Assembly (NCBI GenBank): GCA_947630215.1
Contig: CANRGX010000026.1
Coordinates: forward strand, 1-33,056
Origin: an uncultured Eisenbergiella sp.
GTDB taxonomy: Bacteria; Bacillota; Clostridia; Lachnospirales; Lachnospiraceae
DNA length: 33,056 nt
Reading direction: 5' to 3'
Each line of letters starts with the position of its first letter. The first letter of the stretch is position 1. The notes below the pieces were generated by a model. That model saw nothing but the letters and a program-made list of their open reading frames with translations. It did not search any database and was not told where the DNA came from. Of this stretch, positions 16,654 to 24,652 are shown one piece after another. A program made the position numbers and the translations under genes.

Positions 16654-16684
16654 CGTATCGGGCGCATATACATGGATCGATACG
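16654..16684. repeat. 7-bp inverted repeat upstream of spoIIM
   Basis: CGTATCG (16654-16660) and CGATACG (16678-16684) are perfect complements. The 17-base loop holds GCATATACAT, a 10-mer that also occurs upstream of spoVB. It could be a regulator site or part of the spoIIM promoter region. Confidence 0.45.
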
Positions 16685-16725
16685 GACAAAGGGGCGCGTT
16701 CTAAAAAAGGGCGCAGAAGTTTCGG

Positions 16726-17268
16726 ATGCAGATAAAAAGAAAAATGCGATACCGGGGACAGGCGGTCTGGGCGGCCGCATTTCTGGCAGGGTTTCTGGCG
16801 GGCATCGCGGCCGTCTGCTTTTTGCCCACGCAGCTGGTGTCGGCGCCGGGCTTTCTGGACGCAGCTTCCTTCGCCCGCCTGAAAAGTCTGAAAATCGATG
16901 CGATCCCCCTTTTTTGTTATGCCCTGCGGCAGCGTATGACGGCGGCTTTCTTTTTGATTCTGCTGGCGCTGGCCGGGCTGGGAGGTGTGGGCGCAGGTTT
17001 GTTTTCCTTCTGGTGCGGGGCGTCCGCCGGTATGGTGATGACGGCGCTCTCTCTGCGCTACGGGCCGGGCGGGCTGTTGCTCTTTGCGGGCTGCGTCCTG
17101 CCGCAGCAGCTCTTTCTGATTCCCGGTTTTTTGCTGCTGTTGGAGTGGACGACGCAGAAAAAAGAGAAGAAAAGACTGTTGTTTTCGTTTTTCTTTCTGC
17201 TTTTCGGCTGTCTGTTGGAAAGTTATGTAAATCCGATGCTGTTAAAATTTGTGAGCAATTTAATTTGA
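16726..17268 (+). CDS. spoIIM: Stage II sporulation protein M (SpoIIM)-like membrane protein
   Basis: SpoIIM is a membrane component of the engulfment machinery (with SpoIID and SpoIIP) that remodels septal peptidoglycan during sporulation. The 180-residue product is hydrophobic, with about five predicted membrane segments (roughly 12-34, 72-95, 96-112, 115-140, 150-166). It ends in LLESYVNPMLLKFVS, resembling the family C-terminus. Sequence signal is otherwise weak, so the call also leans on context: spoIIM lies close to xerD in Bacillus as well. The start at 16726 has only a poor ribosome-binding site, and the ATG at 16744 is an alternative. The gene may instead belong to the wider SpoIIM/DUF95 group. 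Confidence 0.7.
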   Translation: MQIKRKMRYRGQAVWAAAFLAGFLAGIAAVCFLPTQLVSAPGFLDAASFARLKSLKIDAIPLFCYALRQRMTAAFFLILLALAGLGGVGAGLFSFWCGASAGMVMTALSLRYGPGGLLLFAGCVLPQQLFLIPGFLLLLEWTTQKKEKKRLLFSFFFLLFGCLLESYVNPMLLKFVSNLI

Positions 17269-17366
17269 AAAACTATATCTTGAGGTCGGTACGTAAACCG
17301 ATCACGATATCTGGTAGTATTGGTAAAAACGCTGAAAAAATGCTTAAAATACGGGAAATTTCCACA

Positions 17367-17395
17367 TTGCAATTTGACGGCCCTGTGCTTATAAT
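17367..17395 (+). promoter_or_regulatory. xerD promoter
   Basis: TTGCAA (17367-17372), a 17-bp spacer and a consensus TATAAT (17390-17395), about 57 bases before the chosen xerD start. Confidence 0.75.
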
Positions 17396-17451
17396 GTGAT
17401 TCATACGGTAAAAAAACGATGAAAAACCGTTATAAGGAAGGGCATTTTGGG

Positions 17452-18336
17452 ATGGAGGAGCAGATCCTGGCGTTTGTTACATATTTACATAATGTAAAGA
17501 ACACCTCGCAGAATACGGAAGTATCGTATCAGAGAGATCTGCGTAAGCTGTCCGCGTTTCTGGAAGAACGGGGCATCCGGAAAGTGGAGGACATTACGGC
17601 GGTTTCCCTCAACGCCTATCTGCGCTATCTGGAGGAACAGAAGTTCTGCGCGGCCACCATCTGCCGCAATGTGGCCTCCGTGCGGGCCTTTTTCCACTAT
17701 CTGCTCAGAGAGCATCTGATCTATCAGGACGTTTCGGAGCGGCTGAAGCCGCCGAAGGTGGAAAAGAAGCCGCCCGGTATTCTGAGCACACAGGAGGTGG
17801 AGCGTCTTTTGGAGCAGCCGGGGTGTTCCAGCCCCAAGGAAATCCGCGATAAGGCCATGCTGGAGCTTCTATACGCCACGGGGATCCGGGTATCGGAGCT
17901 GATCGGACTGAAGGTTTCCGATGTGAATATGCAGATGGGCTACATCATCTGCCATGACAGGAACAAAGAGAGGGCCGTGCCCTTTGGCGGCAAGGCGAAG
18001 GCGGCGCTGACCGATTATTTCTTTCGGGCGCGGGGCACCATGATAGAGGATCCGCAGGAGGAAGCGCTGTTTGTAAACTATTCCGGAACGCCCATGAGCC
18101 GGCAGGGATTCTGGAAGCTGATCAAGTATTACGCCCAGAAGGCGGGAATTGAGGGCGACATCACGCCGCACACGCTGCGCCATTCCTTTGCGGCGCATCT
18201 GGTGGCCAACGGGGCGGATTTGCGCAGCGTCCAGGAAATGCTGGGCCACTCCGATATTTCCACCACACAGATCTATGCGTCCCTGGATCAGGGACATCTC
18301 AGAGAGGTATATTTAAAATCGCATCCAAGAGGCTGA
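17452..18336 (+). CDS. xerD: Tyrosine recombinase XerD
   Basis: XerD resolves chromosome dimers at dif with its partner XerC. The 294-residue product has the SAM-like N-terminal core-binding domain (about 1-85) and the C-terminal catalytic domain. The expected residues are visible: Arg146 (GIRVSEL), His240 and Arg243 (HTLRHSFA), His266 (LGHSDIS) and the nucleophile Tyr275 (IYASL). The ATG at 17452 is chosen over the ATG at 17419 because AAGGAAGG lies 10 bases before it and the product then matches the family N-terminus. The length is normal for chromosomal Xer proteins, and there is no sign of an integrase of a mobile element nearby. XerC versus XerD cannot be settled by eye, but spoIIM linkage supports XerD. 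Confidence 0.9.
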   Translation: MEEQILAFVTYLHNVKNTSQNTEVSYQRDLRKLSAFLEERGIRKVEDITAVSLNAYLRYLEEQKFCAATICRNVASVRAFFHYLLREHLIYQDVSERLKPPKVEKKPPGILSTQEVERLLEQPGCSSPKEIRDKAMLELLYATGIRVSELIGLKVSDVNMQMGYIICHDRNKERAVPFGGKAKAALTDYFFRARGTMIEDPQEEALFVNYSGTPMSRQGFWKLIKYYAQKAGIEGDITPHTLRHSFAAHLVANGADLRSVQEMLGHSDISTTQIYASLDQGHLREVYLKSHPRG

Positions 18337-18360
18337 GGGCCGCTTCGGATGCGATTTTTT
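18315..18360 (+). terminator. Terminator shared by the xerD/aroF convergent pair
   Basis: The 5' arm, AAATCGCATCC plus AAG, lies in the last xerD codons. The 3' arm, CTTCGGATGCGATTT, lies beyond the stop, with GGC/GCC inside and six T after it. Read on the minus strand the same hairpin ends in TTTTAAAT, so it may also stop aroF transcription. A short GGGC-AAAA-GCCC hairpin with seven T follows on the plus strand at about 18367-18385. Confidence 0.85.
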
Positions 18361-18402
18361 ACAGGCGGGCAAAAGCCCTTTTTTTGATTGTCCTGCCCCG
18401 TT

Positions 18403-19434
18403 TCAGAGGGTGAGCTCCGCGATATCGTAGAGAAGCCGTTCGGAGTCCTCCCATCCCAGACAGGCGTCGGTAATGGATTTGCCGTATACGCCGCCGCCCA
18501 CCTTCTGACAGCCTTCCTCCAGATAGCTTTCGATCATCACGCCCTTTACCAGATGGCGGATATCGGCGCTGAGCTTTCTGCTGTGCATCACTTCCTTGAC
18601 AATGCGGATCTGCTGCTCAAACTGCTTGTTGGAATTGGAATGGTTGGAATCGATGATGCAGGCGGGGTTTTTCAGGTCCCGTTCCCGGTAAAGGGTCAGC
18701 AGGGTGTTGAGATCCTCGTAGTGATAGTTGGGGAGGTTGCGCCCGTATTTGTTGGTGGCGCCCCGAAGCACCGTGTGCGCCAGTTCGTTGCCGTCTGTTT
18801 TCACCTCCCAGCCGCGATAGATAAACGAGTGAGGGCGCTGGGCCGCAAAGACGGAATTGAGCATGACGGAAAAGTCGCCGCTGGTGGGGTTTTTCATACC
18901 GGCGGGAACGTCGAAGCCGCTGACGGTCAGGCGGTGCTGCTGATCCTCCACGGATCGGGCGCCGATGGCCACATAGGAAAGGATGTCCGATACGTACCCC
19001 CAGTTGTCCGGATAGAGCATTTCGTCAGCTGCGGTCAGACCGGATTCCTCAAAGGCGCGGATGTGCATCCGGCGCATGGCCGCTATGCCCTCCCGGAAGT
19101 CCTCCCCGCTTTCCGGATTGGGCTGGTGAACGATCCCCTTGTATCCCTCGCCGGTGGTGCGCGGTTTATTGGTATAAATGCGCGGGATCAGGATCAGGCG
19201 ATCCTTCACCTTTTCGTTGACCCGGGCGAGACGACTGATATATTCGCACACCGAATCCTCGTTGTCGGCGGAGCAGGGGCCGATGATGACCAGGAATTTG
19301 TCGCTTTGGCCGGTGATGACGTCCCGGATCTGGGCGTCCCGCTGTGCCTTGAGACGCGCAAACTCCCTGGGAACGGGATACTGCTGCCGGATTTCGTCCG
19401 GTGTGGGAAGCTGCTTTATAAAAGAAAAGCCCAT
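18403..19434 (-). CDS. aroF: 3-deoxy-7-phosphoheptulonate (DAHP) synthase, class I
   Basis: This enzyme condenses PEP and erythrose 4-phosphate, the entry step of the shikimate pathway. The 343-residue product matches the AroF/AroG/AroH (class I alpha) type. It has IIGPCSADNEDS near residues 50-61, PRIYTNKPRTTGEGYKG, ADEMLYPDNWGYVSD, the KNPTSGDFSVMLNS segment, and IDSNHSNSNKQFEQQ with metal-site residues. The open frame extends far upstream, but that part is antisense-like to other reading frames. The ATG at 19434 has AAAGGAG before it and the family N-terminus. Which of the three feedback specificities (Phe, Tyr, Trp) applies cannot be read here. It has its own promoter and lies 104 bases downstream of spoVB on the same strand. 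Confidence 0.95.
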   Translation of the reverse strand: MGFSFIKQLPTPDEIRQQYPVPREFARLKAQRDAQIRDVITGQSDKFLVIIGPCSADNEDSVCEYISRLARVNEKVKDRLILIPRIYTNKPRTTGEGYKGIVHQPNPESGEDFREGIAAMRRMHIRAFEESGLTAADEMLYPDNWGYVSDILSYVAIGARSVEDQQHRLTVSGFDVPAGMKNPTSGDFSVMLNSVFAAQRPHSFIYRGWEVKTDGNELAHTVLRGATNKYGRNLPNYHYEDLNTLLTLYRERDLKNPACIIDSNHSNSNKQFEQQIRIVKEVMHSRKLSADIRHLVKGVMIESYLEEGCQKVGGGVYGKSITDACLGWEDSERLLYDIAELTL

Positions 19435-19473
19435 GGTGTCTGTTTCTCCTTTGTCCGCGATTTTTGCACGCTT

Positions 19474-19502
19474 ATTATAGTATACAAAGCGGGGAAACGC
19501 AA
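19474..19502 (-). promoter_or_regulatory. aroF promoter (minus strand)
   Basis: On the minus strand TTGCGT (19502-19497), a 17-bp spacer and a consensus TATAAT (19479-19474) stand about 40 bases before the aroF start. Confidence 0.7.
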
Positions 19503-19520
19503 GCGGAGATTCCTTCGGGG

Positions 19521-19540
19521 GACTTTTCTGCGGAAAAGTC
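19521..19540. repeat. Perfect 8-bp inverted repeat at the spoVB 3' end
   Basis: GACTTTTC (19521-19528) and GAAAAGTC (19533-19540) flank the loop TGCG and overlap the spoVB stop codon. No T tract follows on either strand. It may protect the spoVB message end or act as an operator 18 bases upstream of the aroF -35. Confidence 0.5.
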
Positions 19541-20858
19541 AGAGGTAGTCCTCCCTTTTGAACTGGGAGAAACAGCACAGCGACAGGAAAAGCTGGCCGG
19601 CAAGCATGCCCCAGAACAGCGCCCGGATGCCAAACCTGGGGATCGCAAAGAAGACGAAGGCCAACCGGAGGGCCTGCGCCAGAAGATGAAAGACAAAGGT
19701 GTGGCCGGTTTTGCCCAGTCCGTTTAAGATGGAAAACAGCATGGTGTTCAGATAGAGAAACGGACACAACAGGCTCAGCGTGCGGATGAAATTTCCCGCG
19801 GTGACATTCCGGAACAGCACGGTTCCCAGAAAAGGCCCCAGGCACAGGAAAAAGGCCATGCAGAAAAGGCCCAGAAGGAGACAGCAGCGGATGCTTTTGA
19901 GCAGATAGGAGCGGATGGCGGTATGATTGTGCCGGGCGTCCGCTTCCGCGATCAGAGGCATCAGCAGCACCGAAACGGAATTGGTCAGGGCGGAGGGAAA
20001 AAGGATGCAGGTCATGGCCATGCCGGTGAATATGCCGTAGAGGGAGAGCGCCTGGCCTGTGGTGCAGCCAAAGCGCTGCAGGCTGACGGGAATCCGCGCC
20101 GATTCCACCGCGCCCAAAAGATGCAGGCAGACCCGGTTGGCCGAAAGCGGAATGGCAAAGCAGAGAAGCTGTCCTGCCAGGCGCCGGTACGGGGTCAGAG
20201 GAAAGCCCTTCGTCGTCTTTGCCTTCGCAAAATGATACAGCGTGGCGGGGACGGCGGCCAGCATGGAGGCAAATTCTCCGATGACCAATCCCACCGCGGC
20301 CACGGCGATGGAAAAGACAATGTGGCGCTGCTGGGCCCAACTCCAGAACAAAAATACGCTGCCGACCCGGAAGCACTGTTCAAAAAGCTGACAGAAGGCG
20401 GGCAGACCGGCCTTTTTGATCCCGTAAAAATACCCGTTGATACAGGAGTGGATGCAGGCGGCGGGAAAGGAAAGCGCCACAATGCGCAAAAGCGGGGCGC
20501 AGCGCGCTTCGGAAAGCAGGGCTATAGAGATAAAGTCGGCATTTTGATAGACAAAGACAGCGCAGAGAACGGAGAGCGTGCCGGAGAGGGACAGCCCCGT
20601 CAAAAGAATGCGGATCCGATCCGGCGTCCCGCTCCCTTCCGGCCGTGCCGCCACGAATTTGGAGATGGCGCTCTGGATGCCGGAGGTGCAGAGGGAAAAG
20701 ATCAGGGCCATGACAGGATTGATCAGTTCGTAAATGCCCATGCCCTCCGCCCCGAACATCCGGGAAAGAAAGATCCGGTAAAAAAAGCCGATGAGACGGC
20801 TGGCGATGCCGGCGGCAGTCAGGATCAGGGTTCCTTTCATCAGCGCGTTTTTTTTCAT
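19539..20858 (-). CDS. spoVB: Stage V sporulation protein B-like lipid flippase (MOP/MATE superfamily)
   Basis: SpoVB belongs to the MVF/MurJ branch of the MOP flippase superfamily and is needed for spore cortex synthesis, probably moving lipid-linked peptidoglycan precursors. The 439-residue product is polytopic with about 12-14 membrane segments. It opens with MKKNALMKGTLILTAAG and RLIGFFYRIFLSR, very characteristic of SpoVB, followed by GIYELINPVMAL. I chose the ATG at 20858 because GAGGCG precedes it and the N-terminus matches. The frame runs 31 codons further upstream without support. It is transcribed divergently from purB. It could also serve as a vegetative flippase, and the paralogues overlap in function in Bacillus. 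Confidence 0.88.
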   Translation of the reverse strand: MKKNALMKGTLILTAAGIASRLIGFFYRIFLSRMFGAEGMGIYELINPVMALIFSLCTSGIQSAISKFVAARPEGSGTPDRIRILLTGLSLSGTLSVLCAVFVYQNADFISIALLSEARCAPLLRIVALSFPAACIHSCINGYFYGIKKAGLPAFCQLFEQCFRVGSVFLFWSWAQQRHIVFSIAVAAVGLVIGEFASMLAAVPATLYHFAKAKTTKGFPLTPYRRLAGQLLCFAIPLSANRVCLHLLGAVESARIPVSLQRFGCTTGQALSLYGIFTGMAMTCILFPSALTNSVSVLLMPLIAEADARHNHTAIRSYLLKSIRCCLLLGLFCMAFFLCLGPFLGTVLFRNVTAGNFIRTLSLLCPFLYLNTMLFSILNGLGKTGHTFVFHLLAQALRLAFVFFAIPRFGIRALFWGMLAGQLFLSLCCFSQFKREDYL

Positions 20859-20934
20859 AAAAGTCGCCTCGCAGGCAGGAATCATAGAAATGTATATGCG
20901 ATCCCGCAGGAGGACAGAACCGACAGAAAAGGTA

Positions 20935-20963
20935 TTGCAGGATACCGGCATTTACGCTATACT
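20935..20963 (+). promoter_or_regulatory. purB promoter
   Basis: TTGCAG (20935-20940), a 17-bp spacer and TATACT (20958-20963), about 80 bases before purB in the region shared with the divergent spoVB. Confidence 0.7.
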
Positions 20964-21042
20964 CTTTAAGGAAACGCTGATTTCCCGGCGCTTTTTTGCA
21001 ACAGGAGCCCGCCGGGAGGGCGCAGATAAAGGAGAGAAACAG

Positions 21043-22476
21043 ATGAATACGGACAGATATATCAGCCCTTTGTCGGAGCGGTATGCCAGCCCCGAAATGC
21101 AGTACCTTTTTTCCCAGGATATGAAATTCAGAACCTGGCGGAAGCTGTGGATCGCGCTGGCGGAGACGGAGAAGGAACTGGGGCTTGCCATTACGCAGGA
21201 ACAGATCGACGAGATGAAAAGCCACGCAGAGGATATCAATTACGAGGTGGCCAGGGAGAGGGAGAAGCTGGTGCGGCACGATGTCATGAGTCATGTCTAC
21301 GCCTATGGCGTCCAGTGCCCGAAGGCCAGGGGGATCATTCACCTGGGAGCCACTTCCTGCTATGTGGGAGACAATACGGATATCATCATCATGGCGGAGG
21401 CGCTGAAGCTGGTGCGGCGCAAGCTGCTGAATGTGATCGATGAGCTGGCGCGGTTTGCCGATGCCCAGAAAGCGCGGCCGACGCTGGCGTTCACCCATTT
21501 CCAGCCCGCCCAGCCCACCACCGTGGGCAAGCGCGCCACCCTTTGGCTGCAGGAATTTTTTATGGATCTTTCCGATCTGGACTATGTGCTGGGTTCCCTG
21601 CGCCTGTTGGGATCCAAGGGCACTACGGGGACGCAGGCTTCCTTTTTGGAACTGTTTGAAGGGGATCAGGAGAAGGTGGACAGACTGGATCCGATGATCG
21701 CAGAGAAGATGGGATTTGCCGGCTGCTATCCCGTTTCCGGGCAGACCTATTCCCGCAAGGTGGATACCCGCGTGCTGAACGTGCTGGCGGGCATTGCGGC
21801 CAGCGCCCACAAGATGTCCAACGACATCCGGCTTTTACAGCATTTAAAAGAGGTGGAGGAGCCCTTTGAGAAAAACCAGATCGGATCCTCGGCCATGGCA
21901 TATAAGAGAAATCCTATGCGATCTGAGCGCATTGCCTCGCTGTCGCGCTATGTGATAGTGGACGCCCTCAACCCGGCCATTACCTCGGCGGCCCAGTGGT
22001 TTGAGCGGACGCTGGACGATTCGGCCAACAAGCGGCTTTCCATTGCGGAGGGCTTTCTGGCCACCGACGGGATTCTGGATCTGTGCATGAACGTGGTAGA
22101 CGGGCTGGTGGTCTATCCCAGGGTCATCGAAAAGCGGCTGCGCAGTGAACTGCCCTTTATGGCCACGGAAAACATCATGATGGACGCGGTGAAGGCGGGC
22201 GGCGACCGGCAGGAGCTGCATGAGCGGATCCGCGAACTTTCCATGGAGGCGGGCAGGCGCGTCAAGGAGGAAGGAAAGGATAACGAACTGTTGTCCCTGA
22301 TTGCGCAGGATGAAATGTTCGGACTGGACGAGGAGGCGCTTTTGGAGACGCTGGAGCCTTCCCGTTACGTGGGCTGCTGCGTCCATCAGGTGGAACGCTT
22401 CCTGGAGGAGGTAATCCGTCCGGTGCTGGCAGAAAATGCGCAGGTACTGGGGGAAAAGGCCCAGATCAACGTCTGA
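21043..22476 (+). CDS. purB: Adenylosuccinate lyase PurB
   Basis: PurB cleaves SAICAR to AICAR and adenylosuccinate to AMP, releasing fumarate both times. The 477-residue product has the fumarase/aspartase superfamily regions. IIHLGATSCYVGDNTD lies near residues 98-113, THFQPAQPTTVGKR near 151, and the signature loop SSAMAYKRNP with the catalytic serine at 282-291. The ATG at 21043 follows AAAGGAGA. An upstream open frame of 84 codons runs into the spoVB leader and is not protein-like. The product is longer than the approximately 430-residue Bacillus type and resembles the longer clostridial and eukaryotic-like form. purA follows 149 bases later with its own promoter, so the AMP branch is clustered but not a simple operon. 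Confidence 0.97.
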   Translation: MNTDRYISPLSERYASPEMQYLFSQDMKFRTWRKLWIALAETEKELGLAITQEQIDEMKSHAEDINYEVAREREKLVRHDVMSHVYAYGVQCPKARGIIHLGATSCYVGDNTDIIIMAEALKLVRRKLLNVIDELARFADAQKARPTLAFTHFQPAQPTTVGKRATLWLQEFFMDLSDLDYVLGSLRLLGSKGTTGTQASFLELFEGDQEKVDRLDPMIAEKMGFAGCYPVSGQTYSRKVDTRVLNVLAGIAASAHKMSNDIRLLQHLKEVEEPFEKNQIGSSAMAYKRNPMRSERIASLSRYVIVDALNPAITSAAQWFERTLDDSANKRLSIAEGFLATDGILDLCMNVVDGLVVYPRVIEKRLRSELPFMATENIMMDAVKAGGDRQELHERIRELSMEAGRRVKEEGKDNELLSLIAQDEMFGLDEEALLETLEPSRYVGCCVHQVERFLEEVIRPVLAENAQVLGEKAQINV

Positions 22477-22524
22477 ATCCGGTCCGTCGGGCACGGAATT
22501 TTGGAAGCAATCCTAATTATTGGC

Positions 22525-22552
22525 TTTACATATGAACGGTTTCTGCTATACT
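22525..22552 (+). promoter_or_regulatory. purA promoter
   Basis: TTTACA (22525-22530), a 16-bp spacer and TATACT (22547-22552), with an extended -10 TG at 22544-22545. I see no purine riboswitch or convincing PurR box in the 149-base purB-purA gap. Confidence 0.68.
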
Positions 22553-22625
22553 GGTAGGTGGGCGTTCCCGGAAGGGCCGCTTTACCCAAAACAGAACGGC
22601 CGTCTGGCGGTGAAGGGAGAAAAGA

Positions 22626-23915
22626 ATGGTAAAAGCAGTAGTCGGAGCAAACTGGGGAGACGAAGGAAAGGGAAAGATCACGGATATGCTGGCGCAGGAG
22701 GCCGATATCGTGATCCGGTTCCAGGGCGGCGCCAATGCCGGACACACGATTGTGAACAATTACGGCAAGTTTGCGCTGCATACACTGCCGTCCGGCGTGT
22801 TTTACAGTCATGTGACCAACATCATCGGCAACGGCGTGGCGCTCAATGTGCCCCGGCTTTTTCAGGAGATAAAAGAGCTGACGGACCGCAGTGTGCCGTC
22901 CCCTCATATCATGATTTCCGACAGGGCCCAGCTGGTGATGCCTTACCACATTCTGCTGGACACCTACGAGGAGGCGCGTCTGGCGGGCAAGTCCTTTGGT
23001 TCCACCAAATCCGGCATTGCGCCCTTTTATTCGGATAAATTCGCCAAGATCGGTTTCCAGGTCAGCGAGCTGTTCGACGAGGATCTGCTGCAGGAAAAGG
23101 TGCTTCGCGTCTGCGAACTCAAAAACGTGCTCTTAGAGCATCTCTACCACCAGGATCCCATCCGGCCGGAAGAACTGCTGGAGACGCTGCATGAGTACCG
23201 GAGAATGGTGGAGCCCTACGTGGGGAATGTGTCCGCATTTCTGGATGCCGCTATCAAAGAAGGAAAGAATATTCTGCTGGAGGGACAGCTGGGTACAATG
23301 AAGGATCCGGATCACGGCATTTATCCGATGGTGACTTCCTCCTCCACACTGGCCGCATACGGGGCCATCGGCGCGGGACTTCCGCCCTATGAGATCAAAA
23401 AGATCATTGCGGTAACCAAGGCCTATTCCTCCGCGGTAGGAGCGGGGGCCTTTGTGTCCGAAATATTTGGAGAGGAAGCCGACGAGCTGCGCAGGCGCGG
23501 CGGCGACGGCGGCGAATACGGCGCGACCACCGGACGGCCCAGGAGAATGGGCTGGTACGACTGCGTGGCGTCCCGGTACGGCTGCCGGCTGCAGGCGGCG
23601 ACGGATGTGGCGCTGACGGTGCTGGATGTGCTGGGGTACCTGGACGAGATTCCCGTCTGCACGGGATATGAGATCGACGGACAGGTGACCACGGAATTTC
23701 CCGTGACCTGGAAGCTGGAAAAGGCGAAGCCGGTGCTGACCGTGCTGCCCGGCTGGAAGTGCGATATCCGCGGGATCCGAAGCTACGACGAACTGCCGGA
23801 AAACTGCCGGAAGTATATCGAATTTATCGAGGCGCAGATCGGATACCCGGTGACCATGATTTCCAACGGGCCCGGCAGGGAGGATATCATTTACCGGCAG
23901 AGCAGTTTAAGCTGA
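22626..23915 (+). CDS. purA: Adenylosuccinate synthetase PurA
   Basis: PurA joins IMP and aspartate using GTP to make adenylosuccinate, the substrate of PurB encoded just upstream. The 429-residue product starts with MVKAVVGANWGDEGKGK, containing the phosphate-binding loop and the catalytic Asp12. The catalytic His40 lies in GGANAGHTI. Further signatures are GSTKSGIAPFYSDK, LLEGQLGTMKDPDHGIYP, and the C-terminal GTP-binding SNGPGREDII. The ATG at 22626 has a good AAGGGAGA ribosome-binding site. Family signatures usually read GTRGIGPAY and EGAQG; the variants here (STKSGIAPFY, EGQLG) suggest a divergent clostridial subgroup, but nothing essential looks lost. A terminator follows 28 bases after the stop. 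Confidence 0.96.
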   Translation: MVKAVVGANWGDEGKGKITDMLAQEADIVIRFQGGANAGHTIVNNYGKFALHTLPSGVFYSHVTNIIGNGVALNVPRLFQEIKELTDRSVPSPHIMISDRAQLVMPYHILLDTYEEARLAGKSFGSTKSGIAPFYSDKFAKIGFQVSELFDEDLLQEKVLRVCELKNVLLEHLYHQDPIRPEELLETLHEYRRMVEPYVGNVSAFLDAAIKEGKNILLEGQLGTMKDPDHGIYPMVTSSSTLAAYGAIGAGLPPYEIKKIIAVTKAYSSAVGAGAFVSEIFGEEADELRRRGGDGGEYGATTGRPRRMGWYDCVASRYGCRLQAATDVALTVLDVLGYLDEIPVCTGYEIDGQVTTEFPVTWKLEKAKPVLTVLPGWKCDIRGIRSYDELPENCRKYIEFIEAQIGYPVTMISNGPGREDIIYRQSSLS

Positions 23916-23943
23916 GTCGGGACATCATCTTTGGAAAAGAAGC

Positions 23944-23996
23944 AAAAGGGGAGACCGGAAAGCGGACGGCGCGTTCGCCTGGGCCGCCCCTTTTTT
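23944..23996 (+). terminator. Probable terminator of purA
   Basis: AAAAGGGG (23944-23951) pairs with the CCCCTTTTTT end (23987-23996), and an inner GGCG-CGTT-CGCC hairpin fills much of the loop. The tail is six T. Confidence 0.6.
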
Positions 23997-24043
23997 GACA
24001 AAAGACAGACGGCAAAAGAGAACCGGGCGTCCGGGGAGAGACT

Positions 24044-24646
24044 ATGATCAAAACCATTATCTTTGACATCGGGAATGTGCTGGCCGGATTCGACTGGCGC
24101 GGACATTACAGGAGCTTTGGCTACGATGAGGCCATGGTGGAACGGCTGGCGCGGGCCACGGTGAAAAGCCCGGCCTGGCAGGAATACGACAGAGGCGTTT
24201 TAAGCGACGAAGAAATCCTGGATCTGTTTATCCAAAATGATCCGGCGCTGGAGCAGGACATCCGAAAGGTGCTGGCCTCCTTTTCCACCCTGATCACCCG
24301 GTACGACTACGCCATCGACTGGATAATAAAATGGAAGGCAAAGGGCTATCAGGTGCTGGTGCTGTCCAATTATTCGGACAAGGGGCTGAAGGAAAGCTGG
24401 CATTCGCTGGATTTTCTGCCCTATGTGGACGGCGGTATCCTTTCCTTTCGGGAGAAGCTGATCAAGCCCATGCCGGAGATTTACCGGCTGCTGTTGAGCC
24501 GCTATGGGCTGCGGCCGGAGGAGTGCGTCTTTCTGGATGATACCCCGGAAAACGTGGACGCGGCGCGCCGGGAGGGCATTTGGGGCATCCGCTTTGAAAA
24601 TCGGGAACAGGCGGAGACAGAGCTTGAGAAGCTGGGCGTGTGCTGA
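24044..24646 (+). CDS. HAD-family hydrolase (YihX-like, HAD-IA)
   Basis: This is a 200-residue cytosolic haloacid-dehalogenase-superfamily protein, probably a small-molecule phosphatase. The nucleophile is Asp8 in the motif FDIGNVL; the DxGN form places it in the YihX/epoxide-hydrolase-like subgroup of HAD-IA. A helical cap follows (about 18-85). Motif II is VLVLSNYS near 101-108, the lysine motif is in LIKPMPEIY, and the metal-binding Asp165-Asp166 lie in FLDDTPENV. The substrate cannot be read; sugar phosphates are common in this subgroup. The ATG at 24044 has GGGGAGA upstream. It converges on a small minus-strand gene 6 bases beyond its stop, and the only clear plus-strand terminator lies beyond that gene. 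Confidence 0.88.
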   Translation: MIKTIIFDIGNVLAGFDWRGHYRSFGYDEAMVERLARATVKSPAWQEYDRGVLSDEEILDLFIQNDPALEQDIRKVLASFSTLITRYDYAIDWIIKWKAKGYQVLVLSNYSDKGLKESWHSLDFLPYVDGGILSFREKLIKPMPEIYRLLLSRYGLRPEECVFLDDTPENVDAARREGIWGIRFENREQAETELEKLGVC

Positions 24647-24652
24647 AGGCGG

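Noticed and set aside
18388-19548. A 386-codon plus-strand open frame opposite aroF
   Set aside because: aroF on the minus strand has family motifs, a ribosome-binding site and a promoter. The plus frame is its shadow.
18403-20376. An apparent 657-residue fusion of a membrane region to DAHP synthase
   Set aside because: The upstream part is out of frame with spoVB and has no start signal. The ATG at 19434 with AAAGGAG and its own promoter defines aroF.
22477-22625. A purine riboswitch or PurR box between purB and purA
   Set aside because: I see no purine-aptamer core or paired PurBox. Only a promoter and a weak TCCGT/ACGGA hairpin near 22483-22497 are visible.
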